DNA of 64,000 nucleotides, from assembly GCA_020637635.1 (NCBI GenBank), contig JACKKB010000006.1:204770-268769 (forward strand). Reading direction: 5' to 3'. Shown here in pieces: positions 49,788 to 60,726 of the stretch. How positions within the stretch are numbered: the stretch's first letter is position 1; every line of letters begins with the position of its first letter. The notes below the pieces were generated by a model, which made no database searches, was not told the origin of the DNA, and saw only the letters and a program-made list of their open reading frames with translations. The DNA is from Albidovulum sp. Its GTDB lineage: Bacteria; Pseudomonadota; Alphaproteobacteria; Rhodobacterales; Rhodobacteraceae. Position numbers and translations under genes: made by a program.

Positions 49788-49792
49788 GCACG

Positions 49793-50464
49793 ATGGAAGA
49801 CCTGCCCGCCCTCTGGCTGACGCTTCGCCTCGCCGCACTCGTCACGCTCATCCTGCTCGTCCTCGGCACGCCGCTTGCCTATTGGCTGAGCCGCAGTCGC
49901 GCCCGAATCAGGCCGGCGATCGAGGCGCTGACCGCAATGCCGCTGGTGCTGCCGCCGACCGTCCTTGGGTTCTACCTTCTTCTCCTCTTCAGCCCCTCCG
50001 CGCCGCTCGGGCGGTTCTGGCTTTCGCTCACCGGCGGAACGCTGACCTTTTCCTTCGCCGGGCTGGTGCTGGCCTCGGTGCTCTATTCCCTGCCCTTCAC
50101 GGTGCAGCCCCTGCAGGCCGCCTTCGGCCAGCAGGGGCGGGCCTTCGGCGAAACGGCGGCAAGCCTCGGCGCCGCGCCGCTCGACGCCTTCCTGACCGTG
50201 ACCGCGCCGCTCGCCGCGCGCGGATACCTGACCGCCGCCGTCCTGACCTTCGCCCATACGCTCGGCGAGTTCGGCGTGGTGCTGATGGTCGGCGGCAATA
50301 TCCCCGGGCAGACGCGGCTCGTTTCGATCGCGATCTACGAACGGGTTGAGAGCTTCGACTACGCCACCGCCCACAGGCTGTCGGCGATCCTCGTCGTGCT
50401 CGCCTTCGCGATCCTGCTCGCGCTCTACACACTCAACGGGCGGCGGGACGCGGGCCGGGCATGA
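49793..50464 (+). CDS. modB: molybdate ABC transporter permease
   Basis: 223 residues, about five or six membrane segments. ModB motifs: LWLTLRLAALVTLILLVLGTPLAYWLSRS, AMPLVLPPTVLGFYLLLLF and the EAA loop GETAASLGAAPLDAFLTVTAPLAARGYLTA, followed by FAHTLGEFGVVLMVGGNIPG. I chose ATG 49793 over TTG 49784 (which overlaps the modA stop) because GGAGGG lies about 12 bp before the ATG but only 3 bp before the TTG. The stop overlaps modC by ATGA. Confidence 0.94.
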   Translation: MEDLPALWLTLRLAALVTLILLVLGTPLAYWLSRSRARIRPAIEALTAMPLVLPPTVLGFYLLLLFSPSAPLGRFWLSLTGGTLTFSFAGLVLASVLYSLPFTVQPLQAAFGQQGRAFGETAASLGAAPLDAFLTVTAPLAARGYLTAAVLTFAHTLGEFGVVLMVGGNIPGQTRLVSIAIYERVESFDYATAHRLSAILVVLAFAILLALYTLNGRRDAGRA

Positions 50465-51516
50465 GCACGCTCGATCTCGATATCCGCCTTGCGCGGGCCG
50501 GCTTCACGCTGGCGATCCGCCGGTCGCTGCCGCTTGCCGGCCTCACCGCCATCATCGGGCCGAGCGGGGCCGGCAAGACGACGCTCCTGCGCGCGATCGC
50601 GGGGTTCGAGCGCGTCGAGGGACGGATCCGCTTCGGCGACGAGATCTGGGCCGAGGGCCGCCGGTTCGTGCCGCCGCACCGGCGCCGGGTGGCGATGGTC
50701 TTCCAGCGGCCGAGCCTGTTTACGCATCTCGACGTCGCCGGCAACCTCGCCTATGCGGCACGGCGCGCCGGCGAGACTGCGGCACTGCCGGCAATGGCGG
50801 CGCGGTTCGGGCTCACGGCGCTTCTCTCCCGACCGGTTGCGGCGCTTTCGGGCGGCGAAGCGCAGCGGGTGGCGCTTGCGCGGGCGCTCCTGACCCGGCC
50901 GCGGCTCCTGCTTCTCGACGAACCGCTGACCGCGCTCGACCGGCAGAGCCGCGACGAGGTGCTGCCACATCTCGAGATGCTTCGCGATGCGGCTGGCCTG
51001 CCGACCCTCTACGTCAGCCATGTGCCGGCCGAGGTGGCGCGGCTCGCCACCCATGTGATGACGCTCGCGGGCGGCGCGATCGCCGGCTTCGGCCCGGTGG
51101 CGGATCTGCTGCCCGAGGCCTCGGAACTTCTCGGGACCGAGCGCGGCAGCGTCATCGCCGCGCGCGTTGCGGGAGCCACGGCGGACGGACTGACCGAGCT
51201 TGCCTTCGCAGGCGGCACGATCCTCACGGCCGAGCCCACCGGGCTGCCGCCGGGCGGCGAGCTTCGCCTCTTCGTGCGCGCCCGCGACGTGGTGCTGGCA
51301 CGGACCCGGCCCGAGAGGCTGAGCGCGCTCAACATCCTTGCCGCCGAGGTCCGCAGCCTGTCTCCGAGCGGCGCTCACTCGGCCGAAGCGGTGCTCGACT
51401 GCGGCGGCGCGGTGCTGCGCGCCGAGCTGACGCAGCGCTCGGTCGCGGCGCTCGCGCTTGCGCCCGGCGTCCGCTGCCACGCCGTGGTGAAGTCGGTCGC
51501 GCTCCTGCGTGGCTGA
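50461..51516 (+). CDS. modC: molybdate ABC transporter ATPase
   Basis: 351 residues. Walker A IIGPSGAGKTTLL, Q-loop VFQRPSLFTHL, signature ALSGGEAQRVALARALL, Walker B LLLLDEPLTALD. The C-terminal 110 residues include a MOP/TOBE domain (RLSALNILAAEVRSLSPSG), the usual regulatory molybdate-binding part of ModC. Last gene of modABC. Confidence 0.95.
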   Translation: MSTLDLDIRLARAGFTLAIRRSLPLAGLTAIIGPSGAGKTTLLRAIAGFERVEGRIRFGDEIWAEGRRFVPPHRRRVAMVFQRPSLFTHLDVAGNLAYAARRAGETAALPAMAARFGLTALLSRPVAALSGGEAQRVALARALLTRPRLLLLDEPLTALDRQSRDEVLPHLEMLRDAAGLPTLYVSHVPAEVARLATHVMTLAGGAIAGFGPVADLLPEASELLGTERGSVIAARVAGATADGLTELAFAGGTILTAEPTGLPPGGELRLFVRARDVVLARTRPERLSALNILAAEVRSLSPSGAHSAEAVLDCGGAVLRAELTQRSVAALALAPGVRCHAVVKSVALLRG

Positions 51517-51553
51517 TTGCCTTCGCGCGTCATTCGGCTAGGCTGACGGCGCC

Positions 51554-52276
51554 ATGGACCGCCCCCCGTCCCGAACCAGAACCCGTCGCGAGGCGCTCAT
51601 CGTCGCGCACGGGCAGCCCTCGGCGCCGGAGCCCGCCGAGGCCGACCTCGCCCGGCTCGCGGGCTCGGTCGCCGGCGCCCTGCCCGGCTGGCGGATCGCC
51701 GCGGCGACACTGGCGGCCCCGGGGGCGCTCGACCGGGCGCTGGCAGCCCTCGACGCGCCGCTCGTCTTTCCCCTCTTCATGGCCGACGGCTGGTTCCTGC
51801 GCGATCTCCTGCCGCGCCGGCTGGCAGATGCGGGATTGGCCGCACCCCGCATCCTGAAGCCCTTCGGTCTTATGCCCGGGACGCAGGCGTGCGCGGCCGC
51901 GATCGTGGCCGGGGCGCTTGCCGAGGCGGGCTGGCGCGCAGAAGACACGAGCCTCCTTCTCGCGGCGCATGGCTCGGGGCGCAGCCGGTTTCCGGCAGCC
52001 GCCGCGGCCCGGACCGCAGAGGCACTGGGCAGGGCGCTGCCGCTGCGCAGCATCGCGACGGGATTTCTCGAGGAGGACCCGAGGCTCGGGTCCGCCGCGC
52101 AAGGGCTCGGGCAGCGGGCACTCTGCCTGCCGCTTTTCGTCGCCCGCTGGAGCCATGTGGTCGAGGACGTTCCCTCCGCGCTTGCCGGGGCGGGCTTTGC
52201 CGGGCGCCTGCTCCCGCCTCTCGGCGACCATGCCTCCGTGCCCAAGCTCATCGCGGCCGCGCTCGCGGCCGGCTGA
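51554..52276 (+). CDS. CbiX/SirB-like chelatase family protein
   Basis: 240 residues in two similar halves. The first has EALIVAHGQPSAPEP and PLVFPLFMADGWFLRDLLPRRL, the second LLLAAHGSGRSRFPAAAAARTAEAL and RALCLPLFVARWSHVVEDVP. The paired AHG motifs and the FPLF/LPLF strands are those of CbiX/SirB chelatases, which insert Co or Fe into sirohydrochlorin. No cobalamin or siroheme genes are nearby. It starts 37 bp after modC and may be co-transcribed. Confidence 0.82.
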   Translation: MDRPPSRTRTRREALIVAHGQPSAPEPAEADLARLAGSVAGALPGWRIAAATLAAPGALDRALAALDAPLVFPLFMADGWFLRDLLPRRLADAGLAAPRILKPFGLMPGTQACAAAIVAGALAEAGWRAEDTSLLLAAHGSGRSRFPAAAAARTAEALGRALPLRSIATGFLEEDPRLGSAAQGLGQRALCLPLFVARWSHVVEDVPSALAGAGFAGRLLPPLGDHASVPKLIAAALAAG

Positions 52277-52299
52277 GCGGGAATTGCGCAAGCCGCCTT

Positions 52300-52328
52300 G
52301 TGAAGGCTTTGTAACAGATTTATGACAG
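52300..52328 (-). promoter_or_regulatory. Pho-box-like triple direct repeat
   Basis: Read on the minus strand: CTGTCAT-AAAT-CTGTTAC-AAAG-CCTTCAC, three heptamers at an 11-bp period. The first two match the PhoB box (CTGTCAT-N4-CTGTCAC) at 13 of 14 heptamer positions. It ends 31 bp before the Na/Pi cotransporter start but points away from that gene. Confidence 0.55.
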
Positions 52329-52359
52329 CCTGACCGACAGCGCGCAGCAAGACCGGATC

Positions 52360-54030
52360 ATGACCGAAACCTCTCCCCTTCTCTTTCTTTTCCATGTCGC
52401 CGCCGCCGCGGCCCTTCTCATCTGGGCGGTGCGGCTGGTGCGGACCGGGGTCGAACGTGGCTGGTCCGTGCCACTACGACGGCTCCTCAGACGTGGCGCC
52501 GACAATCGGCTCGTCGCGGCCCTGACCGGGGCCGGCGCGGCGCTGGTGTTGCAAAGCTCGACCGCCGTCGCCATGCTCACGGCGAATTTCGTCGCCGCCG
52601 GAACGCTCGCGGCCAGTGCCGGCCTCGCGATCGTGCTTGGCGCCGATGTCGGCTCGGCGCTTGTCGTCCAGCTGCTCGTCCTGCGCACCGACTGGGTCAT
52701 GCCGGTGATCCTGCTCGTGGGTGTCACGCTCTTTCTCAAGTCGCACGGCCGCAGCGGACGGATGGCGGGAAGGGTGCTGATCGGCCTCGCGCTCATCTTC
52801 GTGGCGCTCGGCATGATCCGCAGCGCGACCGCGCCGCTGAGCGACAGCACCGCGCTCGTCGGCGCGATGTCCTATCTCGGCGGCGACCCCCTCACCGCCT
52901 TCGCCATCGGCGCGGTCTTCGCCTGGGTGGTGCAATCCTCCGTCGCCGCGGTTCTTCTGGTCGTGACGCTCGCGGCGCAGGGTCTGATGCCGGTCACGGC
53001 CGGCTTCGCCATGGTGCTGGGCGCCAATCTCGGCGGCGCCTTCATCGCCTTCGTGCTGACGCTCGGGGCCGATGTCACGGCGCGCAGGATCGTCGTCGCC
53101 AACCTGGCACTGAGGGGCGGGGTCGCCATGGTTGCGCTCGTCGCGCTCAGTTCGTTCGTTCCGCCCGTCGGGCTCCTCGGGGCGACGCCGGCGCGCCAGA
53201 TCATCAACCTGCATCTGGTCTTCAACCTGGCGCTGGCGCTGCTGGCGCTGCCGGTGGCGGGGCTCGTGCTGCAGCTTGTCACGCGCTGGGTGAGCGTGCC
53301 GAGCGAGAGTGCGACGCTGGCCCGTGTCAGCGCGCTCGACCCCTCTGCGCTGAGCCGGCCCGACCGCGCCCTTGCCTGCGCCACGCGCGAGATCCTGCAG
53401 ATGGGCGAGCAGATCGAGGCGATGCTGCGTGCCATTGTGGGTCTTTACTCGGACTGGTCCGACACGATCGCGACCGCGATCACGGACAAGGAACGCGAAG
53501 TCGACAAGATCCACATAGATACAAAACTTTATCTGGCGAAGCTCCAGCGACAGACGGGGGATGGCGAGATCGCCGCACGGGCGCTGGAACTGGCCGACAT
53601 GGCGGTCAATCTGGAAAGCGCGGGCAATGTCATCGCCGATACGATGCTGGCCCTGGCGCGGCGTCTCGATGAGGGCGGCACCGCCTTTTCGCCGACCGGA
53701 CAGACCGAGATCCGTGATTTCCACGACCGCGTTCTGGCCAATGCGCAGGCGGGCCTGAACGTGCTGATGACGATGAACCCCGACGCGGCGCGGGCGCTGG
53801 TCGAGGAAAAGGACCTCGTGCGCGATCTCGAGCAGCAGCTGCAGCGGTCGCATCTCGACCGGCTGCGCCAGGGCCTGAGCGAGAGCATCGAGACCTCGAA
53901 CATCCACCAGGAGACGCTGCGCGCCCTGAAGCAGGTGAATTCCGCCTTCACGATGATCGCCTATCCGATCCTGTCCGAAACCGGCGATCTCTTGCAGAGC
54001 CGGCTCAGCCGTGCCCCCAACAGAGCCTGA
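52360..54030 (+). CDS. Na/Pi cotransporter family protein (YjbB/NptA-like)
   Basis: 556 residues. Residues 1-320 hold about eight membrane segments with the two inverted QSS repeats of the family (ALVLQSSTAVAMLTANFVAAG and AWVVQSSVAAVLLVVTLAAQG). Residues 330-550 are a PhoU-like helical domain (REILQMGEQIEAMLRAIVGLY, ELADMAVNLESAGNVIADTML). Moves phosphate with sodium, in some species outward. A Pho-box-like site lies just upstream. Confidence 0.93.
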   Translation: MTETSPLLFLFHVAAAAALLIWAVRLVRTGVERGWSVPLRRLLRRGADNRLVAALTGAGAALVLQSSTAVAMLTANFVAAGTLAASAGLAIVLGADVGSALVVQLLVLRTDWVMPVILLVGVTLFLKSHGRSGRMAGRVLIGLALIFVALGMIRSATAPLSDSTALVGAMSYLGGDPLTAFAIGAVFAWVVQSSVAAVLLVVTLAAQGLMPVTAGFAMVLGANLGGAFIAFVLTLGADVTARRIVVANLALRGGVAMVALVALSSFVPPVGLLGATPARQIINLHLVFNLALALLALPVAGLVLQLVTRWVSVPSESATLARVSALDPSALSRPDRALACATREILQMGEQIEAMLRAIVGLYSDWSDTIATAITDKEREVDKIHIDTKLYLAKLQRQTGDGEIAARALELADMAVNLESAGNVIADTMLALARRLDEGGTAFSPTGQTEIRDFHDRVLANAQAGLNVLMTMNPDAARALVEEKDLVRDLEQQLQRSHLDRLRQGLSESIETSNIHQETLRALKQVNSAFTMIAYPILSETGDLLQSRLSRAPNRA

Positions 54031-54032
54031 GA

Positions 54033-54928
<896 letters not shown>

Positions 54929-54932
<4 letters not shown>

Positions 54933-57337
54933 GACTTCAGCCTTTCCATCCGTGCGTCGTAAAGGCAGCGCGGCCCGCGGACGGCTTCGTAGGCGGTGCC
55001 GAAAGCCTCGATGGTGAAACCCTGTTCGCCGGCGAGAGCGGCGGGCAGATAGCAAAATCCGATCGTCCGGCCGAGGTGGTGGCCGTAGCCGGCCGAGGTG
55101 AGCGAGGCGACCGGGCGGCCCGCGTGCAGCACCGTCTCGCCCGAGAGGAAGGGCGCGAAGCCCGCGACCGAAAGCGTGACCAGCCGGCGCGACGGTGCGC
55201 CGGCGGCAGCGAGCGCCGCGCGGCCGGTGAAATCGCCCTTGTCCATCGCCACGGCGAAGCCGAGCCCGGCTTCGGCGGGGGTGGTCTCGGGCGAAATGTC
55301 GGCCGACCAGTAGAGATAGCCCTTTTCGAGCCGGCAACTCTCGATCGCCCGGTAGCCGGCGTCGCGAATTCCCGCCGCGGCGCCCGCGGCCTTCAGGACC
55401 TCGTAGACATGGGCGCCGTAATCGACCGGGACGTAGAGTTCCCAGCCCAGTTCGCCCACATAGCCGACGCGGACGGCCAGCGCCTCGGCCATGCCGACGG
55501 CGATGTCGCGCGCAGCGAGGAAGGGGAAGGCGGCGTTGGAAATGTCGGCGTCGGTCACCCCGGCCAGCACCTCGCGCGCCCTCGGGCCGCAGAGGTTGAG
55601 CACGGCGAAGGCGTTGGTGACATCGCGCAGCGCCAGCCCCTTTGGCAGCTGGCGACCGATCCAGCCGGCGTCGCGAACGCCGAATCCCGATCCCGTGACG
55701 ATGAGGAAGTCGTCCTCGCCCCGGGAGAGGATCGTCAGGTCCGCCTCGATCCCGCCCCGCGCGTTCAGAAGCTGGGTGTAGATCGCCCGGCCCGGCGCTT
55801 CGGGCATGGCGGCGGCGGCAATCCGGTCGAGCGCCGCGCGGGCACCCGGCCCCTTCAGTTCGAACTTGGAAAACGAGCTCTGGTCGATCAGCGCCACGCC
55901 GCCGCGGATCGCCGCCACCTCGGCGGCGACGGCGCCGTGCCAGCCGGGCTTGCCCTCGAAGCTCGGGGTATCGGTCGCGTCGGGGTCGGAGCTGCGGAAC
56001 CAGTTGGCGCGTTCCCAGCCGAAGCGCGATCCGAAGACCGCGCCCGCTTCCTTCAGCGGCGCGTAGAGCGGCGAGCGGCGGAGCCCGCGCCCGGCGGTCT
56101 TCTCCTCGCCCGGCCAGTGGATCTTGTAGTAGGCGGCATAGGCCTCGACGGCGCGGGCGGAAAGCCAGGCGGCCCGGGCATGGGGGGCGCCGAAGCGGCG
56201 GGTGTCGAAGGGCCATAGGTCGAGCCCCGGATCGCCGTTCACGATCCAGTTGGCCATCGCCTCGCCGGCGCCGCCGGACGCGGCGATGCCGGCGGTGAAG
56301 CCGCAGGCGAGGTAGAAATTGTCAAGCTCGGGCGCCAGCCCCATGATCGGCTCGCCATCGGCCGAGACCGGGATCGGCCCGTTGATCACCGTCTTGATGC
56401 CGATCTCGTTCAGGACCGGCAGGCGTTCCGCCGCGGGCAGCGCGAAGAGCTCCAGCCGGTCCATATCGGCCGGAAAGAGCTCGCGCGCGAAGTCGAAGGG
56501 CGGCCACTGGTTCCACGGCGCGCGCGTCCCCTCCTCCCAGCCGCCGATCGCCCAGGAGCCGCCGACATCGGGCTTGAGGTAGAAATTGTGGTCGGGGTCG
56601 CGGAGCGTTGTCAGATCGGCGGGGAAATCGAGCCCCTTCTCGGTCACGAAATACTGGTGTTCGACGACCCCGGCGGCGACCGGCACCCCGGCCATGGCAC
56701 CGACGCGCCGCGCCCAGTAGCCGGCCGCGTTCACCACGATCTCGGCCGCGATCGTGCCGTGATCGGTGACGACGCCCAGCGCCCGGCGGCCGGCCACGGG
56801 AATGGCTGTGACGGTCACGCCCTCTTCGATGCGCACGCCGCCCTTTCGCGCCGAGGCCGCGAAGGCCGTCGTGACGGCGTAGGGGTCGATGTAGCCGTCG
56901 CTCGGGATCCAGGCGGCCCCGACCACGCCCTTCGGGTCGATATGGGGGAACATCCGTTTCGCCTCGGCGGGCGAGACCTGATGCGCCTCGAAGCCGAAGC
57001 TCTTGGCGAGCTGGATCGAGCGGCGGATCTCGCTCCAGCGCGCCTCGGAGGCGGCGAGGCGGAGCGAACCCACCTTCTTCCAGTCCGTCGCCATGCCGCT
57101 TTCGGCGCCGAGCCGGTCGAAGACGGCGACGGAGTTCTGCATCAGCCGCGTCAGCGCCCGCTTGCCGCGGAGCTGCCCGACAAGCCCCGCCGCATGCCAG
57201 GTGGAACCATGGGTGATCTGCGCCTTTTCCAGCACCAGCACGTCGCGTTCGCCCATCCGGGCAAGGTGATAGGCGATGGCGCAGCCGACCGCGCCCGCGC
57301 CGATGATGACGATCTTCGCGTGCCTGTCGGCCTTCAT
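54929..57337 (-). CDS. dimethylglycine/sarcosine dehydrogenase-like flavoprotein (second)
   Basis: 802 residues. Residues 1-400 are an FAD amine oxidase domain: IIGAGAVGCAIAYHLA, and the histidine in GSTWHAAGLVGQLR (H48), the position covalently bound to FAD in dimethylglycine and sarcosine dehydrogenases. The rest is a GcvT-type folate domain (IDQSSFSKFELKGPGA, GYVGELGWELYVP, YRAIESCRLEKGYLYW). Such enzymes remove N-methyl groups and pass them to tetrahydrofolate. 4-bp overlaps at both ends. Paralogue of the next gene; the exact substrate is unknown. Confidence 0.9.
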
Positions 57338-59772
57338 GATTTCACCCTCGCGCCCTGCGGATCATAGAGCGGCCCGAGCACGAGCCGCGCGGGGAAGCGC
57401 TCGTTCGCGACGACCAGCTCGTAGTCGCCGGCGTTCAGGAAGGCGTCGGTCACGCCTTCGCGATGGCGGACATAGCCGTAGCCGATCCCCTGCCCCAGCG
57501 TGTAGCCGTAGCCGCCCGAGGTAAGGTAGCCCACCGTCTCGCCGTCGCGCAGGATCGTCTCGCGGCCGACCAGCACCGCCTCGGGCGCCGCCAGAGTGAA
57601 GCCCGCAAGGCGTTTCCTCGGCGGCGCGCCCGCCGCGGCCTGCAGCGCCTCGCGGCCGAGGAAGGGCCGGTTGGTCTTCATCTTCACGGCCCAGCCGAGA
57701 CCGGCCTCGAAGGGCGTGTCGTTGGGCGTGATGTCCGAGGACCAGGCGCGGTAACCCTTTTCGAGCCGGAGCGATTCCAGCGCCCGGTAGCCGACCGGAC
57801 GGATCCCTTCGGGCGCGCCCGCCGCCATCAGCGCGTCGAAGACCGCGCCGGTGGCGGACAGCGGCACGTGAAGCTCCCAGCCAAGCTCGCCCACATAGGT
57901 GACGCGAAGCGCGCGGACCGCGGCGCCGGCGATGACGATCTCGCGCACATGGCCGAAGGGGAAGCCCTGGTTCGAAACATCGGCCCCGGTGACCTTTTCC
58001 AGCACCGCGCGCGCCCGCGGCCCCATCAGCGAGAGCGTGCCCCAGTCTTCGGTGATGTCGCGGATCGCGACGTCGCCCGGCGGCAGGTGTTCCGCGATCC
58101 AGGCCAGGTCATGCGTGCGGAACCCGGTCCCGGTGACGATGTAGAACCGGTCCTCGGCCAGCCGCGCCACGGTCAGGTCGGCCTCGATCCCGCCGCGCGA
58201 GTTCAGAAGCTGGGTATAGGTGAGCCGGCCCGGCGCCCTGGTCAGATCGCCGGCGCAGACGTGATCGAGCGCCTGCATCGCGTCCGTCCCCGTCACCTCG
58301 TATTTGGCGAAGGAGGACTGGTCGAAGATGCCGACGGCCTCGCGCACATGGGCATGTTCCTCGCCCACCGGCGCGAACCAGTTCTGCCGGCCCATGGAAT
58401 AGACGTCGCGCGGCTCCACGCCGCCGGGCGCGAACCAGTTCGGCCGCTCCCAGCCGAGCTTGGAACCGAAGACCGCGCCATGCGCCTTCAGCCGGTCATA
58501 GAGCGGCGAGACGATCCGGGGCCGGCCAGAGAGGTATTCCTCATGCGGAAAGCCGATCGTGTAGTGCTTTCCATAGGCTTCGCAGGTGCGGTCCGAAACC
58601 CAGCGCCGGTCGCGGTGCATGCCGGAAAAGCGGCGGATATCGACCACCCAGAGATCGAGCGGCGCCTCGCCCCGCATCGCCCAGTCGGCCAGCACCCAGC
58701 CGGCGCCGCCGCCAGAGGCGATGCCGAAGGCGTTGAAGCCCGCGCCCACATACATGTTGGCGCATTCGGCCGCGGCACCGAGGATGAAGTTGCCGTCCGG
58801 CGTAAAGCTCTCGGGCCCGTTGATCATCTGCTTCACGCCCGCCTCGGAAAGCGCCGGCACCCGCGCGATTGCCTGCACGAGATGCTGCTCGAAATGGTCG
58901 TAGTCGTCCTCGAAGAGATGGAACTGCCAGTCGTTCGGGATGTCGCCCGGCGGCAAGGGCTGCGGGTTCGGCTCGTAGCCGCCCATCACGAGCCCGCCCA
59001 CCTCTTCCTTGAAATAGGTGCGCCGGTCGGGGTCGCGGATGGTGGCGGCATCGCCGGCAAGGCCGGGGATCCTCTCGGTCACGACATACTGGTGGCGCAC
59101 CGCCTGCAGCGGCACCTCGATGCCGGCCATGGCGCCCAGCTGCCGCGCCCATTGGCCGGCGCAGTTCACCACCGTCTCGCAGGCGATCTCGCCCATCGTC
59201 GTCTGCACCGCGGTGATGCGGTTGCCCGCCATGGCGAAGCCCGTGACCCGCACCCCCTCGACAATCCGCGCGCCATGCATCCGCGCTCCCCTGGCAAGGC
59301 TCTGGGTGATGTCCGAGGGGCTCGCCTGGCCGTCGGTCGGCAGCCAGCTCGCGCCGACGAGGTCCGAAGTCTCCATCAGCGGCCACATCCGCTTCACCTC
59401 CTCCGGCGAAACGAGATGCATCTCCATGCCGAAGGACCGCGCCGTCGTGGCAAGGCGCTTGTATTCGGTCCAGCGGTCGGCATTGGTGGCAAGCCTGAGA
59501 CAGCCGGTCATCTTCCAGCCGGTCTCGAGCCCGGTCTCGGCGGCGAGGCCCTTGTAGAGCTCGACCGAGTATTTCAGCACCCGGGTGATCGAGGCCGATG
59601 AGCGGAGCTGGCCGACAAGCCCCGCGGCATGCCATGTCGATCCCGAGGTGAGCTTGCCCTGCTCGATCAGAAGCACATCGGCCCTGTGGTCGCGGGCGAG
59701 GTGATAGGCGGTCGAGCAGCCGATGATGCCGCCGCCGATGACGACGATCTGGGCGTGGGAAGGCAGGGTCAT
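57334..59772 (-). CDS. dimethylglycine/sarcosine dehydrogenase-like flavoprotein (first)
   Basis: 812 residues with the same plan: FAD motif VIGGGIIGCSTAYHLA, GSTWHAAGLVGQLR (H48), and the GcvT-like half (FDQSSFAKYEVTGTDA, YVGELGWELHVP, YRALESLRLEKGYRAWSSD). It differs enough from its neighbour (for example an extra segment NWFAPGGVEPRDVYSMGRQNW) to suggest another substrate or successive steps. ATG 59772 overlaps the kinase stop upstream by 4 bp; the stop overlaps the second flavoprotein by 4 bp. Cytoplasmic. Confidence 0.92.
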   Translation of the reverse strand: MTLPSHAQIVVIGGGIIGCSTAYHLARDHRADVLLIEQGKLTSGSTWHAAGLVGQLRSSASITRVLKYSVELYKGLAAETGLETGWKMTGCLRLATNADRWTEYKRLATTARSFGMEMHLVSPEEVKRMWPLMETSDLVGASWLPTDGQASPSDITQSLARGARMHGARIVEGVRVTGFAMAGNRITAVQTTMGEIACETVVNCAGQWARQLGAMAGIEVPLQAVRHQYVVTERIPGLAGDAATIRDPDRRTYFKEEVGGLVMGGYEPNPQPLPPGDIPNDWQFHLFEDDYDHFEQHLVQAIARVPALSEAGVKQMINGPESFTPDGNFILGAAAECANMYVGAGFNAFGIASGGGAGWVLADWAMRGEAPLDLWVVDIRRFSGMHRDRRWVSDRTCEAYGKHYTIGFPHEEYLSGRPRIVSPLYDRLKAHGAVFGSKLGWERPNWFAPGGVEPRDVYSMGRQNWFAPVGEEHAHVREAVGIFDQSSFAKYEVTGTDAMQALDHVCAGDLTRAPGRLTYTQLLNSRGGIEADLTVARLAEDRFYIVTGTGFRTHDLAWIAEHLPPGDVAIRDITEDWGTLSLMGPRARAVLEKVTGADVSNQGFPFGHVREIVIAGAAVRALRVTYVGELGWELHVPLSATGAVFDALMAAGAPEGIRPVGYRALESLRLEKGYRAWSSDITPNDTPFEAGLGWAVKMKTNRPFLGREALQAAAGAPPRKRLAGFTLAAPEAVLVGRETILRDGETVGYLTSGGYGYTLGQGIGYGYVRHREGVTDAFLNAGDYELVVANERFPARLVLGPLYDPQGARVKS

Positions 59773-60656
59773 GTCGGGGTCTTTCCGTGGTCGGTGCGAT
59801 AACGGTCGAGCGCGGCGTCGAGCCGGTCGAGATAGTCGCGGGCATGGGCGTCGTAATCGGCCCCGGGCGCGGCGAGGAACAGCTCCGAGACCATCGCCCA
59901 CATCGCCTCCCGCGCGAGCGAGGCGCATTGCATCGCGTCGAAGGCCCTGAGGAAGCCGGCATCGGGCGCCTCGCCGAGATAGGCGGCCAGCATCGCCTCC
60001 GCCGCCCCGGCCTCCATGCCCGCGTTCGAAGCGGCGCCGGCGAGATCGAACATCGCGGTGCCGAAGCCCGCGTATTCGTAGTCGATGAGCCAGAGCCGCC
60101 CTTCGGCATCCTCGAGGAAATTCGCCGGCAGGAGGTCGTGATGCCCGAAGACGACCGGCAACGGCACCTGCGCCGCCTCCATCTCGTCGGCCAGCGCGCG
60201 AAGCCGCCCGAGCGCGCCCGCGAACCGACTGCCGCCCGCCTGCAGCGTGCGGGCATAGTCACGGATCACGTGGAAGACCCAGAAGATCGCCCCCGGCCCC
60301 GACACTTCCGCCAGCATCCGCCGGTGAAACGCGCGCAGGTAGCGCCCGATGCGGCCGGGATCGGCCCTCAGGTCCGCCGCGCCCCAGGTCCGTGCCTCGA
60401 GGAACCGCGACACCATCACGCCCGCGCCGGCAAACTCCACCTCGGGCGCGAAGCCGGCGCGATGCGCGGCGCGCGCCGCCATCACCTCGTTGGCCCGGCT
60501 CACATGGTGAAAGGGAAAATCGGCGCCAAGACGCACGACATGGGCGCCGGCCGCGTCACGCACCTTCCAGCTCTCGTTCGACAGCCCGCCGGTCAGCGGC
60601 TCGGCCACCACCTCTCCCCGCCAGCAACTCAACGCGCGGATCCGCTCGATGCTCAT
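59769..60656 (-). CDS. choline/ethanolamine-kinase-like phosphotransferase (first)
   Basis: 295 residues. VFGHHDLLPANFLEDAEGRLWLIDYEYAG holds the HxDxxxxN loop and DYE metal site; LTGGLSNESWKVRDAAGAHVVRLG is the N-terminal nucleotide loop of choline kinases. It would phosphorylate a small alcohol or amine, but the substrate is not known. ATG 60656 is chosen by family alignment; the frame is open to 60782. It follows the permease after 70 bp. Confidence 0.87.
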   Translation of the reverse strand: MSIERIRALSCWRGEVVAEPLTGGLSNESWKVRDAAGAHVVRLGADFPFHHVSRANEVMAARAAHRAGFAPEVEFAGAGVMVSRFLEARTWGAADLRADPGRIGRYLRAFHRRMLAEVSGPGAIFWVFHVIRDYARTLQAGGSRFAGALGRLRALADEMEAAQVPLPVVFGHHDLLPANFLEDAEGRLWLIDYEYAGFGTAMFDLAGAASNAGMEAGAAEAMLAAYLGEAPDAGFLRAFDAMQCASLAREAMWAMVSELFLAAPGADYDAHARDYLDRLDAALDRYRTDHGKTPT

Positions 60657-60677
60657 GCGGCCCCCGTTTCTTCGTTG

Positions 60678-60700
60678 CGCCAAATACCCCCGCCGGAGGC
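60678..60700. repeat. intergenic CAAATA(C/T)CC element
   Basis: GCGCCAAATACCCCCGCCGG and the bases after it, in the gap between permease and kinase genes. It shares the CAAATA(T/C)CC core followed by a GC-rich run with the element at 29061. Confidence 0.45.
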
Positions 60701-60726
60701 TCCCGCAGCTTCCAGGGGCGCCCCGC

